From Lentzea nigeriaca (GTDB lineage: Bacteria; Actinomycetota; Actinomycetes; Mycobacteriales; Pseudonocardiaceae): 64,000 nucleotides of DNA. The position numbers were made by a program, and so were the translations under genes. The stretch is from positions 1-64,000 of the forward strand of contig NZ_JAFBCX010000006.1 of assembly GCF_016907955.1 (NCBI RefSeq), written 5' to 3'. Shown here in pieces: positions 18,131 through 25,485 of the stretch (its first letter is position 1; each line of letters starts with the position of its first letter). Under the pieces are notes generated by a model that did not search any database, was not told the origin of the DNA, and saw only the letters and a program-made list of their open reading frames with translations.

Positions 18131-19096
18131 GTGCAAGCCCCCAGAATCGCTCTGGCAATGACGCTCGTGTTGACACTCGCCGGATGTGGCAGCGGATCGA
18201 CAGCGTCACCCCGCTCCAGCTCGGCGGCACCACCGGAACCCTGCGACTCCATCACCATCGCGGTCAACCCGTGGGTCGGCTACGAGGCCAACGCCGCGGT
18301 CATCGCCCACCTGGCCGAGAAGCGGCTCGGCTGCAAGGTCACGAAGAAGGAGGTCGACGAGCAGACGGCCTGGCAGGGCCTCGACTCCGGCGAGATCGAC
18401 GTGATCCTCGAGAACTGGGGTCACGAGGACCTCAAGCAGAAGTACATCGAGGAGAAGCGCACCGCCGTCCGCGTCGGCCCGTCCGGCAACAAGGGCGTGA
18501 TCGGCTGGTACGTGCCGCCGTGGATGAAGAAGACCTACCCGGACATCACGAACTACCAGAACCTCAACAAGTACGCCGACCTGTTCAAGACGGCGCAGTC
18601 CGAGGGCAGGGGCCAGGTGCTCGACGGCGACCCGTCGTACGTGACCAACGACGAGGCCCTGGTGAAGAACCTTGGACTCAACTACAAGGTCGTCTACGCG
18701 GGCAGCGAGCAGGCCCTGATCAAGGCGTTCCGCCAGGCAGAGGAGAAGAAGACGCCGCTGATCGGCTACTTCTTCGAGCCGCAGTGGCTGCACCTCGACA
18801 TCGAGATGGTCAAGGTCGACCTGCCCGAGTACAAGGCGGGCTGCGACGCGGACGCGGCCAAGGTCGCCTGCGACTACCCGCGCTACGAGCTCGACAAGAT
18901 CGCGTCCAAGAAGTTCATGGACAAGGGCGGCCCCGCCGCCCGGCTGGTCAAGAACTTCCAGTGGAGCAACGACGAGCAGAACGCGGTCGCGTCGTTCATC
19001 GCCAAGTACAAGATGTCGCCGGACGAGGCGGCACGGCGGTGGATCGAGGCCAACCCCGACCGGGTCGACGACTGGCTGACCAAGACCAAGCCCTAG
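18131..19096 (+). CDS. Second glycine betaine-type substrate-binding lipoprotein
   Basis: 321 aa from GTG 18131, chosen because a GAGGAG Shine-Dalgarno lies 6 nt upstream and because it opens directly into a lipoprotein signal peptide (QAPRIALAMTLVLTLAGC, Cys19). In-frame starts further upstream would bury that signal. The mature protein repeats the motifs of the 13957–14910 product (AVNPWVGYEANAAV; ILENWGHEDLKQKYIEEKRT; VLDGDPSYVTNDEALVKN). The two probably serve the same fused permease with different ligands or under different conditions. The 3' end overlaps the convergent HEPN-motif gene by 4 bp. Confidence 0.9.
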   Translation: MQAPRIALAMTLVLTLAGCGSGSTASPRSSSAAPPEPCDSITIAVNPWVGYEANAAVIAHLAEKRLGCKVTKKEVDEQTAWQGLDSGEIDVILENWGHEDLKQKYIEEKRTAVRVGPSGNKGVIGWYVPPWMKKTYPDITNYQNLNKYADLFKTAQSEGRGQVLDGDPSYVTNDEALVKNLGLNYKVVYAGSEQALIKAFRQAEEKKTPLIGYFFEPQWLHLDIEMVKVDLPEYKAGCDADAAKVACDYPRYELDKIASKKFMDKGGPAARLVKNFQWSNDEQNAVASFIAKYKMSPDEAARRWIEANPDRVDDWLTKTKP

Positions 19097-20865
19097 CTGG
19101 AGGTGGTGGTCCTCGACCACCACCTCTCGTCGGGGCCTGAGATGTCCTCGACGCTGAGCCGCCGGACGGACCCGGCTCGCTTGAGCCGGGCCTCCAGCTG
19201 GTCCTTCCGCTGGGCGAGCCTGCGGTAGACCTCCACCGCCGCCGTCTCCTGCTCGCCCCGCTGCCTCTCCACGGTGCGCCAGTTGCCGAGGAACTCGAGC
19301 GTCAGGTCCGCGACCGCCTGCCCCGCCTGCGCGGTCAGTTCGTCGGCCGGTGTCGCGTACCGTCCGGCGTGGAACGCCAGGTTCCTGGTGACGTACAACC
19401 ATTCCAGCACCGCGATGGCGGTGTCCTCCTGCTCGCGCAACCAGCCCGCGAGCGTCGTGGAGTCCGCGAGCCTCGCCCGCCACAGCTCGACCAGGTCCTG
19501 CACCAGGCCGCCCTCGTTCTCCGCCAGCGCGGTGACGGCGTCCTGGGCGGCCTTGAGCTGTTCTTTCGGGCGGTTGTGCTTGATCAGCACCTCCAGCCAG
19601 GCGTCCACGGACTTCAGGTGGTGCTTCACCCCGGTCGTCGGAACGTACGCGTCCAGCGGCCCGCGCAACTCCTTGTCGTGATTCGTGACGATGACGTGCA
19701 GGCTGACCAGGTGCTGCCGCAACATCTGCAGCGCACACGCCTTCGCCAGCCACGGGATCTTGCTCGGGTCCAGACCGGTCGCCTCCAGCGCACTCCACGC
19801 CAGCCCGGCACTGGCCATCGGCGCCGTGCTCGCGGGAATCTGCCTGGCCAGGTTCGCCACCCGCATCGCACTGCGCAGATCAGCGGGCCAGTACGCGGTG
19901 AGCGGATAGGCGTTGCCGACCGTGCGGCGATGCTCGGTGCCGCGCGTCACCCGCCCGCTCGGACCGCTGACCTGCCACAGCGGCGCGATGTTCAACTCGG
20001 TGAGCCGCTCCCCCGCCGCGTACTGGTCGAGCGCCTCGCTGAGCATCCGCCGCCCCCGCAACGCCGCCGTGTGCGCATCGGCCGCGTTGACCGGCAACCG
20101 CACCAGCACCGACGACCCTTCCACGGCGTCCTTGAGGAAGTCGTCCTTCGGCAACCTGTTGCGGTGCAACGGCTCCTGCCTCGCCTGGGGCAACAGCTCG
20201 TCCAGATGCCGCAACACCCGCGCGCCCCGCACCACCAGCGCCACGACGTGCCTGCGCGCCTCCGGCCACAACACGTCCCCGAGGTCGCCGCCGGGCTTCT
20301 TCAGCCACCGCAACAGGTCTGACCTGAGCTGCCTGCCGTCCCGGCCGTGCACCGCCACGACGACCGCGACCTCGGCGATCATCCTGGCGCGCAGGGGAAG
20401 CCCGACACCGGTCCACAGTGGAGTGATCCACTGCCTGACCGCCGAATCCAACGCCCGCGGATCCAGCTTCCGCGCCGCCGCGGCTGTGACCCGTGGGTCG
20501 AGCTTCTGCCCGTCAGCCGCGATCGCCGCGTCGACGTCGAGGAGCGTCTGGTGTGCCTCCGCGAGTTCCTTGGCACCACCGTGGACGAAGGCGGGTGCGG
20601 CGGCGTCCATGCACGCGAGCGAGGTGGTGACGATGCGGCGCAACAGGTTCCACCGCGGCTGGTCCTCGGTGGCGTGACTCTCGAGCGCCGTCTGCGCCCG
20701 CGTGACGGCCAGGAAGGCGCTGTTGAGACCAGCGACGTGCTCGCCGAGGTGCGCGTCGGGGTCGAGCGCGCGCAGCACACCCTGCAGCAGCGCCCGCTGC
20801 CCGCGGTCGAGCCCGGCGTCGTCGAACGCCTGCCGCAGCCGGGCGTCGAGGTACTGATAGCGCAC
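19093..20865 (-). CDS. Orphan 590-aa protein with C-terminal HEPN-type R-N-x3-H motif
   Basis: GTG start at 20865, no strong Shine-Dalgarno, no signal peptide or membrane segment. I recognise no full-length family. The C-terminal region carries Arg494-Asn495-x3-His499 (TRNLAFHAGRY), which fits the R-phi-x3-H active-site motif of HEPN ribonucleases. A helix with AWSALEATG at 356–364 and the surrounding all-helical composition fit a HEPN-like fold. The N-terminal 350 residues are helical and unassigned (HRNRLPKDDF; EHRRTVGNAYPLTAYWP). It stands alone: divergent from a hydrolase by 34 bp and convergent with a transporter gene. An RNase role in defence or stress is inference only. Confidence 0.85.
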   Translation of the reverse strand: MRYQYLDARLRQAFDDAGLDRGQRALLQGVLRALDPDAHLGEHVAGLNSAFLAVTRAQTALESHATEDQPRWNLLRRIVTTSLACMDAAAPAFVHGGAKELAEAHQTLLDVDAAIAADGQKLDPRVTAAAARKLDPRALDSAVRQWITPLWTGVGLPLRARMIAEVAVVVAVHGRDGRQLRSDLLRWLKKPGGDLGDVLWPEARRHVVALVVRGARVLRHLDELLPQARQEPLHRNRLPKDDFLKDAVEGSSVLVRLPVNAADAHTAALRGRRMLSEALDQYAAGERLTELNIAPLWQVSGPSGRVTRGTEHRRTVGNAYPLTAYWPADLRSAMRVANLARQIPASTAPMASAGLAWSALEATGLDPSKIPWLAKACALQMLRQHLVSLHVIVTNHDKELRGPLDAYVPTTGVKHHLKSVDAWLEVLIKHNRPKEQLKAAQDAVTALAENEGGLVQDLVELWRARLADSTTLAGWLREQEDTAIAVLEWLYVTRNLAFHAGRYATPADELTAQAGQAVADLTLEFLGNWRTVERQRGEQETAAVEVYRRLAQRKDQLEARLKRAGSVRRLSVEDISGPDERWWSRTTTSS

Positions 20866-20899
20866 GTGCAGACCCTAGTGGGGGTTCACACTGGGACGT

Positions 20900-21661
20900 A
20901 TGGACAACAGGAAAGCGGTCTTCGCGGGCGCCGACGGACAGTCGCTGGCCGGCCGCCTCGAACTGCCGTCCGGCCCGGTGGTCGCGACCGCGGTGTTCGC
21001 CCACTGCTTCACCTGCGGCAAGGACTCGGTCGCCGCGTCCCGCATCTCCCGCGAACTGGCGGCCCGCGGCGTGGCCGTGCTGCGCTTCGACTTCACCGGC
21101 CTCGGCCAGTCCGACGGCGACTTCGCCAACACGACGTTCACGTCCAACGTCGACGACCTCGTCTGCGCCGCTGACCACCTACGAGAGACCGCGGGCGCCC
21201 CGAGCGTCCTCATCGGACACTCGCTCGGCGGCGCGGCCGTCCTGGCCGCCGCCCACCGCATCCCCGAGGCACGCGCCGTCGTCACGATCGGCGCCCCCGC
21301 CGACACCGCCCACGTCGAGCACCTGCTCGGCTCGTCCCAAGACGACATCGAAACCAACGGCGTCGCCGAAGTGCTGCTGGCCGGCCGCCCGTTCCGCATC
21401 AGCAACGACTTCCTCGCCGACATCAAGCAGCAGAACCAGACCGCCTGCATCGCCGGCCTGAATCGCGCCCTCCTGGTCATGCACTCACCGCAGGACGACC
21501 TCGTCGGCATCGACAACGCCAGACTCGTCTTCGACGCGGCCCGCCACCCCAAGTCGTTCGTCACACTGGACGGGGCCGACCACCTGCTCACCAACCGCGC
21601 GGACGCCACCTACGTTGCCGAGGTGCTCGCCGCCTGGGCCAGCCGCTACCTGGTCCGTTAG
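20900..21661 (+). CDS. Alpha/beta hydrolase (OsmC-fusion type, without OsmC domain)
   Basis: 253 aa. The nucleophile elbow is GHSLGG with Ser108; the acid is Asp199 or Asp200 in MHSPQDDLVGIDNA; the base is His228 in DGADHLL. The N-terminal pattern AVFAHCFTCGKDSVAASRIS with RFDFTGLGQSDGDF is characteristic of hydrolases that are often fused to a C-terminal OsmC peroxiredoxin-like domain. Here the protein stops after the hydrolase. Substrate unknown, probably a small ester or thioester. Terminated by a perfect hairpin. Confidence 0.88.
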   Translation: MDNRKAVFAGADGQSLAGRLELPSGPVVATAVFAHCFTCGKDSVAASRISRELAARGVAVLRFDFTGLGQSDGDFANTTFTSNVDDLVCAADHLRETAGAPSVLIGHSLGGAAVLAAAHRIPEARAVVTIGAPADTAHVEHLLGSSQDDIETNGVAEVLLAGRPFRISNDFLADIKQQNQTACIAGLNRALLVMHSPQDDLVGIDNARLVFDAARHPKSFVTLDGADHLLTNRADATYVAEVLAAWASRYLVR

Positions 21662-21667
21662 ATGCGA

Positions 21668-21697
21668 AAACCCGCAGCGACCCAGCGCTGCGGGTTT
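21668..21697. terminator. Bidirectional terminator between hydrolase gene and tRNA-Pro
   Basis: Perfect 12-bp stem AAACCCGCAGCG (21668–21679) with CGCTGCGGGTTT (21686–21697), loop 6 nt. T-rich on the plus side and A-rich start on the other, so it can serve both the hydrolase gene and the convergent tRNA. Confidence 0.85.
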
Positions 21698-21707
21698 CCT
21701 CAACCGA

Positions 21708-21781
21708 TCGGGGCGACAGGATTTGAACCTGCGACCCCCCGCTCCCAAAGCGGGTGCGCTACCAAACTGCGCCACGCCCCG
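21708..21781 (-). tRNA. tRNA-Pro (anticodon TGG)
   Basis: 74 nt. The acceptor stem CGGGGCG pairs with CGCCCCG and the discriminator is A. The anticodon stem CCCGC/GCGGG encloses TTTGGGA, giving anticodon TGG. The T-loop GGTTCAAATCC is intact. CCA is not encoded. Confidence 0.95.
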
Positions 21782-21843
21782 GTTGGAACCAGCTTACCGC
21801 CCTCCGCTAAGGTATTGACCGCAGCCCCTCAGGGGGCGGCAAC

Positions 21844-21914
21844 GCGGGCGTAGCTCAATGGTAGAGCCCTAGTCTTCCAAACTAGCTACGCGGGTTCGAT
21901 TCCCGTCGCCCGCT
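21844..21914 (+). tRNA. tRNA-Gly (anticodon TCC)
   Basis: 71 nt. The acceptor stem GCGGGCG pairs with CGCCCGC, with discriminator T. The D-arm is GCTCAATGGTAGAGC. The anticodon stem CTAGT/ACTAG encloses CTTCCAA, giving anticodon TCC. The T-arm GGGTTCGATTCCC is intact. CCA is not encoded. Confidence 0.95.
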
Positions 21915-21921
21915 CGCGGCC

Positions 21922-21974
21922 GAGGCCGACGTGTGTCTGCGGAGAGCGCGGACCACGTCGGCCTCTCGCCTTTT
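21922..21974 (+). terminator. Terminator after tRNA-Gly
   Basis: Stem GAGGCCGACGTG (21922–21933) with CACGTCGGCCTC (21954–21965), perfect over 12 bp, followed after 5 nt by TTTT (21971–21974). Confidence 0.8.
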
Positions 21975-21977
21975 CAT

Positions 21978-22022
21978 CTGGGGGCCGAGCCCCCAGACCC
22001 CCAGCCGGGGGCACGCCCCCGG
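21978..22022. repeat. Tandem G5/C5 hairpins downstream of tRNA-Gly
   Basis: Two short stem-loops in a row: CTGGGGGC/GCCCCCAG (21978–21985, 21989–21996) and CCGGGGG/CCCCCGG (22005–22011, 22016–22022), joined by a CCCCC-containing spacer that recurs after the second stem. GGGGGC/GCCCCC elements of this kind are frequent dispersed repeats near tRNA genes in actinomycetes. Confidence 0.6.
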
Positions 22023-22450
22023 ACCCCCATCACCTGGGGTTGAGGTGCGGGAGTGCGGGCCACTTCGGCCATTCCCTCGAGCCCGCACTTTGAGGCCGCG
22101 TGCCCCGATCGTCGCAGGGCGGACTTCATGCAGGCTGCTGGAGCACAGCCACGTTGAGCGCTTTTCCCGGGAAATCAGGCCCAGACCTCGCCACGGGGGC
22201 GAGCCGACGGGCCGCGGCTTCGCGGGTTGGGTGAGTCACCGCAACCCGTCAATGCTGGTCGGTCTGTGCGTCCAGGCCTCGTGGTTTCCCTCATCTCGGC
22301 TGGAAAACGAGCCATGCGGCCGAGGGCGGCATTGGCCGGACTTGTGAGTTTTGTGAGCAGAGTCACAGTGGGGCGATGTCCTGCGCCGAGCAGTCCCACC
22401 GGGCTCATCACCGGCCAGTCCGCATCGGACTTGGCCAGCACCTCCACGCC
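22023..22450. other. Gene-poor stretch between tRNA-Gly and HxlR remnant
   Basis: About 430 bp with no convincing gene. The one visible structure is CGGGTTG (22223–22229) with CAACCCG (22242–22248), enclosing a partly self-complementary GGTGAGTCACC. Frames here read as GC-rich noise. It may contain the lost 5' end and promoter of the following regulator remnant. Confidence 0.5.
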
Positions 22451-22813
22451 TGCCGCGTGGCCCCGGCGGAACGGGCGGTGCTCGGGAGGGAAGTGGTCGT
22501 GCCCGCGGCCACCTCTGCCGCGGTCGCGATCTCCCGTCCGGCCTGGCCCGGACGCTCCGAGAACACCGTGTTGCAGGGACTGCTGGGCGAGCGGCGGAGG
22601 TTCACCGAATGTGCGCCGGCGTGCCCGGTGGTGACGCCCAAAGTGCTCACCGAGACGTTGCGGGCCATGGAGCGGGACGGCACAGTCACGCGCACCGAGT
22701 ACGACCAGAACCCGCCACGCGTGGAGTACGAGTTGGCCGGGCAGGGGCACAAACTGCCGGCCTTGCTCGTCCTCTGCCGCGGATGGGCCCGAGACAACCT
22801 GGTGGAGACGTGA
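22451..22813 (+). pseudogene. Decayed HxlR-family regulator
   Basis: The C-terminal part is a good HxlR winged-helix match in one frame (TPKVLTETLRAMERDGTVTR, PPRVEYELAGQGHKLPALL, ending at the TGA at 22813). The expected upstream GGKW signature is found in a different frame at 22485–22499 (GGKWS). Between it and LLGERRRF there are about 23 codons where relatives have about 10. The cysteine of the N-terminal C-x-V-A motif is at 22451. A frameshift plus an insertion or expansion is the simplest reading. The end overlaps the VOC gene start by 4 bp, so the two were once an operon. An alternative is a divergent intact protein starting at 22376. Confidence 0.5.
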
Positions 22814-23145
22814 GGCTCGAACAGATCGTCGTCGACTGCAACGATCCCGCTCGCCTCGTGCGGTTCTGGGCAGCGCTGCTCGGCGGTGAGCCCGTCGAGC
22901 GGGAGCACGGCTGGGCTCACGTCGAACCGCCTGAGGCGCCGCGGTTGTCGTTCCAGCCGGTGCCCGAGCGCAAGGACGTGAAGAACCGGCTGCACCTCGA
23001 CTTCGAGGTCGAGGACATCGAGGCCGCCGTGGTGAAGGCGGTGAACCTGGGCGCCACCCGCGAGGGTGTCGTGCACACCGACGAGAAGGGCAGCTTCCAG
23101 GTGATGCGCGACCCCGAGGGCAACGAGTTCTGCTTCGTCCGCTGA
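22810..23145 (+). CDS. VOC (glyoxalase/bleomycin-resistance fold) protein
   Basis: 111 aa from GTG 22810, which overlaps the preceding stop. It has paired beta-alpha-beta-beta-beta modules: the first starts RLEQIVVDCNDPARLVRFW and contains LGGEPVERE; the second starts RLHLDFEVEDIEAAV and ends MRDPEGNEFCFVR. The metal ligand positions His (LHLDF) and Glu (GNEFC) are kept. The length and form match the single-domain antibiotic-resistance/glyoxalase-like subfamily. The substrate is unknown. Presumably once controlled by the decayed HxlR gene next to it. Confidence 0.85.
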   Translation: MRLEQIVVDCNDPARLVRFWAALLGGEPVEREHGWAHVEPPEAPRLSFQPVPERKDVKNRLHLDFEVEDIEAAVVKAVNLGATREGVVHTDEKGSFQVMRDPEGNEFCFVR

Positions 23146-23164
23146 TTCGTCAGCTGGAAACCTG

Positions 23165-23281
23165 TCACTGGACCGCCCGCCACAGCGCCTCACCGAAGCG
23201 GATCGCGAGGATGACGAGGAGCACGCCGATCGCGAAGCTGATGAGGCAACGCACGATCACCAGCAGCTTGGCGCCCTTCAC
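23165..23281 (-). CDS. Small single-span membrane protein, 38 aa
   Basis: A GTG at 23281–23279 opens a 38-residue frame starting (M)KGAKLLVIVRCLISFAIGV. One hydrophobic helix of about 20 residues is flanked by basic residues and ends FGEALWRAVQ. No convincing Shine-Dalgarno. It could be a real small membrane protein divergent from the HIT gene or a chance frame; the hydrophobic helix with basic flanks favours a real gene. Confidence 0.45.
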   Translation of the reverse strand: MKGAKLLVIVRCLISFAIGVLLVILAIRFGEALWRAVQ

Positions 23282-23357
23282 CCGGCCATGATTTATCGCC
23301 GGAGGGCAATACAACAGGGCCCATCGGGTGCAATGCGGAACCGAATAGCATGCGGGC

Positions 23358-23693
23358 GTGACCGACTGCCTCTTCTGCCGCATCGTCGCGGGCGAGATCC
23401 CGGCGAACGTCGTGACGGAGACCGACACGACGCTCGCCTTCCGCGACATCGACCCCAAGGCACCCACGCACGTGCTGGTGATCCCCAAGGAGCACCACCG
23501 GGCGATCGGCGACGTCGACCCGCTGCTCGCGGGCCAGATCCTCGCGACGGCCCACCAGGTCGCGAAGCAGGAGGGGATCGACGAGTCCGGCTACCGGCTG
23601 GTGTTCAACACCGGCAAGGACGGCGGCCAGACAGTCTTCCACGTGCACTGCCACGTCCTGGGCGGACGCGGCCTCACCTGGCCGCCCGGCTAG
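23358..23693 (+). CDS. HIT-family nucleotide-binding hydrolase
   Basis: 111 aa, GTG start. It begins (M)TDCLFCRIVAGEIPANVV, the standard HIT N-terminus. The histidine-triad motif HVHCHVL lies near residues 95–101 of a normal-length protein. HIT proteins hydrolyse nucleoside phosphoramidates or dinucleoside polyphosphates. The CxxC pair near the N-terminus may bind zinc. It converges on the metallo-hydrolase gene, with the two ends overlapping by 4 bp. Confidence 0.93.
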   Translation: MTDCLFCRIVAGEIPANVVTETDTTLAFRDIDPKAPTHVLVIPKEHHRAIGDVDPLLAGQILATAHQVAKQEGIDESGYRLVFNTGKDGGQTVFHVHCHVLGGRGLTWPPG

Positions 23694-24310
23694 TCAAGCT
23701 GTTGATCCACCTTGGGGATCACCATGTCCCGCACGAACTTCGCGTCGACCGGGTTCCCATGTCCCGGCACGACGACGCGGGGGTTCAGCTCCAGCATCCG
23801 GTCCAGGACGTGGCGCCAGTTGCCCGGCGTCGCGTCCGAACCGGCCTGGGCGGGCGCGCCTTCCTCGACCAGGTCGCCCGCGAACACCACGTCGACGTCC
23901 GGCACGTGCACGATCACGTCGTGCGAGGTGTGCGCGGGCCCGAAGTGGTACAGGTCGACCCTGCGGCCCCCGACGTCCAGGGTCACGATGTCGCGGAACG
24001 TGTGCGTGGGCGGGATGAGCGTGCCCTCGAACGGGTCCGGGTAGTACCTGGCGCGGCTTTCGAGCAGTGTCTCGTCGATCACGCAGTCCTCGTGCGCCCA
24101 CACCTCGCAGGGCAGGAACGCCTCGGTCGCCAGCACGTGGTCCCAGTGGTTGTGCGTCAACACGATCCGGGACGGATGCACCTCGGCGGCGAGCGCCGGG
24201 TCCATGCCGGAGTCCACCAGCAGCGAATCACCTGATCCGGTGATCAGGCCGAGGGTCAGGTCGAGCTCGGTGTGCCGCCGGATGAACACACCGTCCGCGA
24301 TCTCGATCAC
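23690..24310 (-). CDS. MBL-fold metallo-hydrolase
   Basis: 206 aa from GTG 24310, which overlaps the upstream stop by 4 bp; longer in-frame starts lie inside the upstream gene. Zinc-ligand motifs of the metallo-beta-lactamase fold are visible: THNHWDH, GPAHTSHDV, FAGDLVEEG and VPGHGNPVD. The substrate cannot be assigned. Translational coupling to the ComB-like gene suggests a shared pathway or shared regulation. Confidence 0.9.
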   Translation of the reverse strand: MIEIADGVFIRRHTELDLTLGLITGSGDSLLVDSGMDPALAAEVHPSRIVLTHNHWDHVLATEAFLPCEVWAHEDCVIDETLLESRARYYPDPFEGTLIPPTHTFRDIVTLDVGGRRVDLYHFGPAHTSHDVIVHVPDVDVVFAGDLVEEGAPAQAGSDATPGNWRHVLDRMLELNPRVVVPGHGNPVDAKFVRDMVIPKVDQQLD

Positions 24311-24984
24311 CGCAGCACCCCGTCGATCAGGATCGGCGCCGCGTCGCTCACGCCGATCCGCACCGCGAGATCCACGTCCGCCCCGTGCCCGTGCTCCACC
24401 AGCTCCTGTCCGGATCCGCACGTCCTCACCGCCGTCTCGACGTCGGTGTTCCGGAACGCCGTGACCGCGAGCTGAGCCTCCGGTGAGGCGTTGCCCGACA
24501 GCCCGGAAAGCGCGTACAGCACCGCTCCCGCGCCCAGGTAGTCCTCGACACACGGCCGCAGCGCCCCGAAGTCACCGGGGCCCGCCTTGTGCATGTTGAG
24601 ACCCCACTGCTCCCCGCCGGGAATCACGCCGATCGTCTCGCCCAGCTCCGCGGCCCTCTTGGCGACCGCGTCGGCGTTGCGCAGACAGGCCGCGAGCACG
24701 TGCGCACCGGTCTCGGCCGCCACCGCGCAGAGGTGCGAGCCGTTCGGCGACGGCAGCTCGACCAGACCTGTCGCATCGACGAGTGATGCTGGTCGCAGCG
24801 TGCCCTTGCCGGACTTCCAGCGCGACGGCCGCACCTGGCCGCCGTTGCCGACCACCAGGTCGACGGAGGTCGTGAACGACAGCACGTCCACGACGATCAG
24901 CACGTCACAGCCTCGCAGCGCGTCGACGCCGTCGGGCCCCCATTCCAGCTTCAGCTGGTACCCCTCTTGACTGAACACACCCAC
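24307..24984 (-). CDS. 2-phosphosulfolactate phosphatase (ComB)-family protein
   Basis: About 225 aa from GTG 24984; a second GTG at 24978 is also possible. Motifs match the ComB fold: GCDVLIVVDVLSFTTSVDL, SPNGSHLCAV, ACLRNADAVAKRAAELG, IGVIPGGEQW and AVLYALSG. In methanogens and some bacteria ComB dephosphorylates 2-phosphosulfolactate during coenzyme M synthesis. No other coenzyme M gene is visible here, so the real substrate is uncertain. Divergent from rpiB by 21 bp and coupled to the downstream MBL gene. Confidence 0.85.
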   Translation of the reverse strand: MGVFSQEGYQLKLEWGPDGVDALRGCDVLIVVDVLSFTTSVDLVVGNGGQVRPSRWKSGKGTLRPASLVDATGLVELPSPNGSHLCAVAAETGAHVLAACLRNADAVAKRAAELGETIGVIPGGEQWGLNMHKAGPGDFGALRPCVEDYLGAGAVLYALSGLSGNASPEAQLAVTAFRNTDVETAVRTCGSGQELVEHGHGADVDLAVRIGVSDAAPILIDGVLR

Positions 24985-25005
24985 CAGCGTGTCAGACTCC
25001 GTGAC

Positions 25006-25485
25006 GTGCGCGTTTATCTGGCAGCAGACCACGCGGGCTTCGAGCTGAAGTCCCACCTGTCCACGGCTCTCAAGGAGCAGGGTTACGAGGTCGTCGACGT
25101 CGGTGCCCACACGTACGACGCCCAGGACGACTACGTGTCGTTCTGCACCGACGCGGCCGAGCGGGTCGTCGCCGATCCCGGCAGCCTCGGCGTCGTCATC
25201 GGCGGTTCGGGCAACGGTGAGCAGATCGCCGCGAACAAGGTGAAGGGTGCGCGCGCCGCGCTCGCGTGGAACATCGACACCGCGCAGCTCGCCCGCGAGC
25301 ACAACGACGCCAACCTGGTCGGCATCGGCGCCCGTCAGCACACCACCGAGGAGGCGACGGCGATCGTCTCGGCGTTCCTCGAGACGCCGTTCTCCGGCGA
25401 GCCCCGGCACCAGCGCCGCATCGACAAGGTCAGCGCGTACGAGAACAGCGCCCACGAGAACAGCGCCCACGAGAACAAGGCCTGA
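25006..25485 (+). CDS. rpiB: Ribose-5-phosphate isomerase B
   Basis: 159 aa from GTG 25006, which gives the canonical (M)RVYLAADHAGFELKSHL. It interconverts ribose 5-phosphate and ribulose 5-phosphate in the cytoplasm. Conserved parts include GSGNGEQIAANKVKGARAAL and REHNDANLVGIGARQ. The C-terminus carries a lineage-specific tandem ENSAH repeat (25441 onward). The stop overlaps the nei ATG (TGATG). The rpiB–nei pair is conserved in mycobacteria, but here it is in the opposite orientation relative to clp. Confidence 0.95.
   Translation: MRVYLAADHAGFELKSHLSTALKEQGYEVVDVGAHTYDAQDDYVSFCTDAAERVVADPGSLGVVIGGSGNGEQIAANKVKGARAALAWNIDTAQLAREHNDANLVGIGARQHTTEEATAIVSAFLETPFSGEPRHQRRIDKVSAYENSAHENSAHENKA
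25441..25476 (+). repeat. 15-bp tandem repeat at the rpiB 3' end
   Basis: GAGAACAGCGCCCAC occurs at 25441–25455 and again at 25456–25470, followed by a partial third copy GAGAAC. It encodes ENSAHENSAHEN at the RpiB tail. Repeat number is likely to vary between strains by slippage. Confidence 0.85.

Noticed and set aside
21978..22022. Integration (att) site next to tRNA-Gly
   Set aside because: No integrase, no repeat of the tRNA 3' end and no mobile-element genes are visible in the window; the elements are ordinary GC-rich hairpins.
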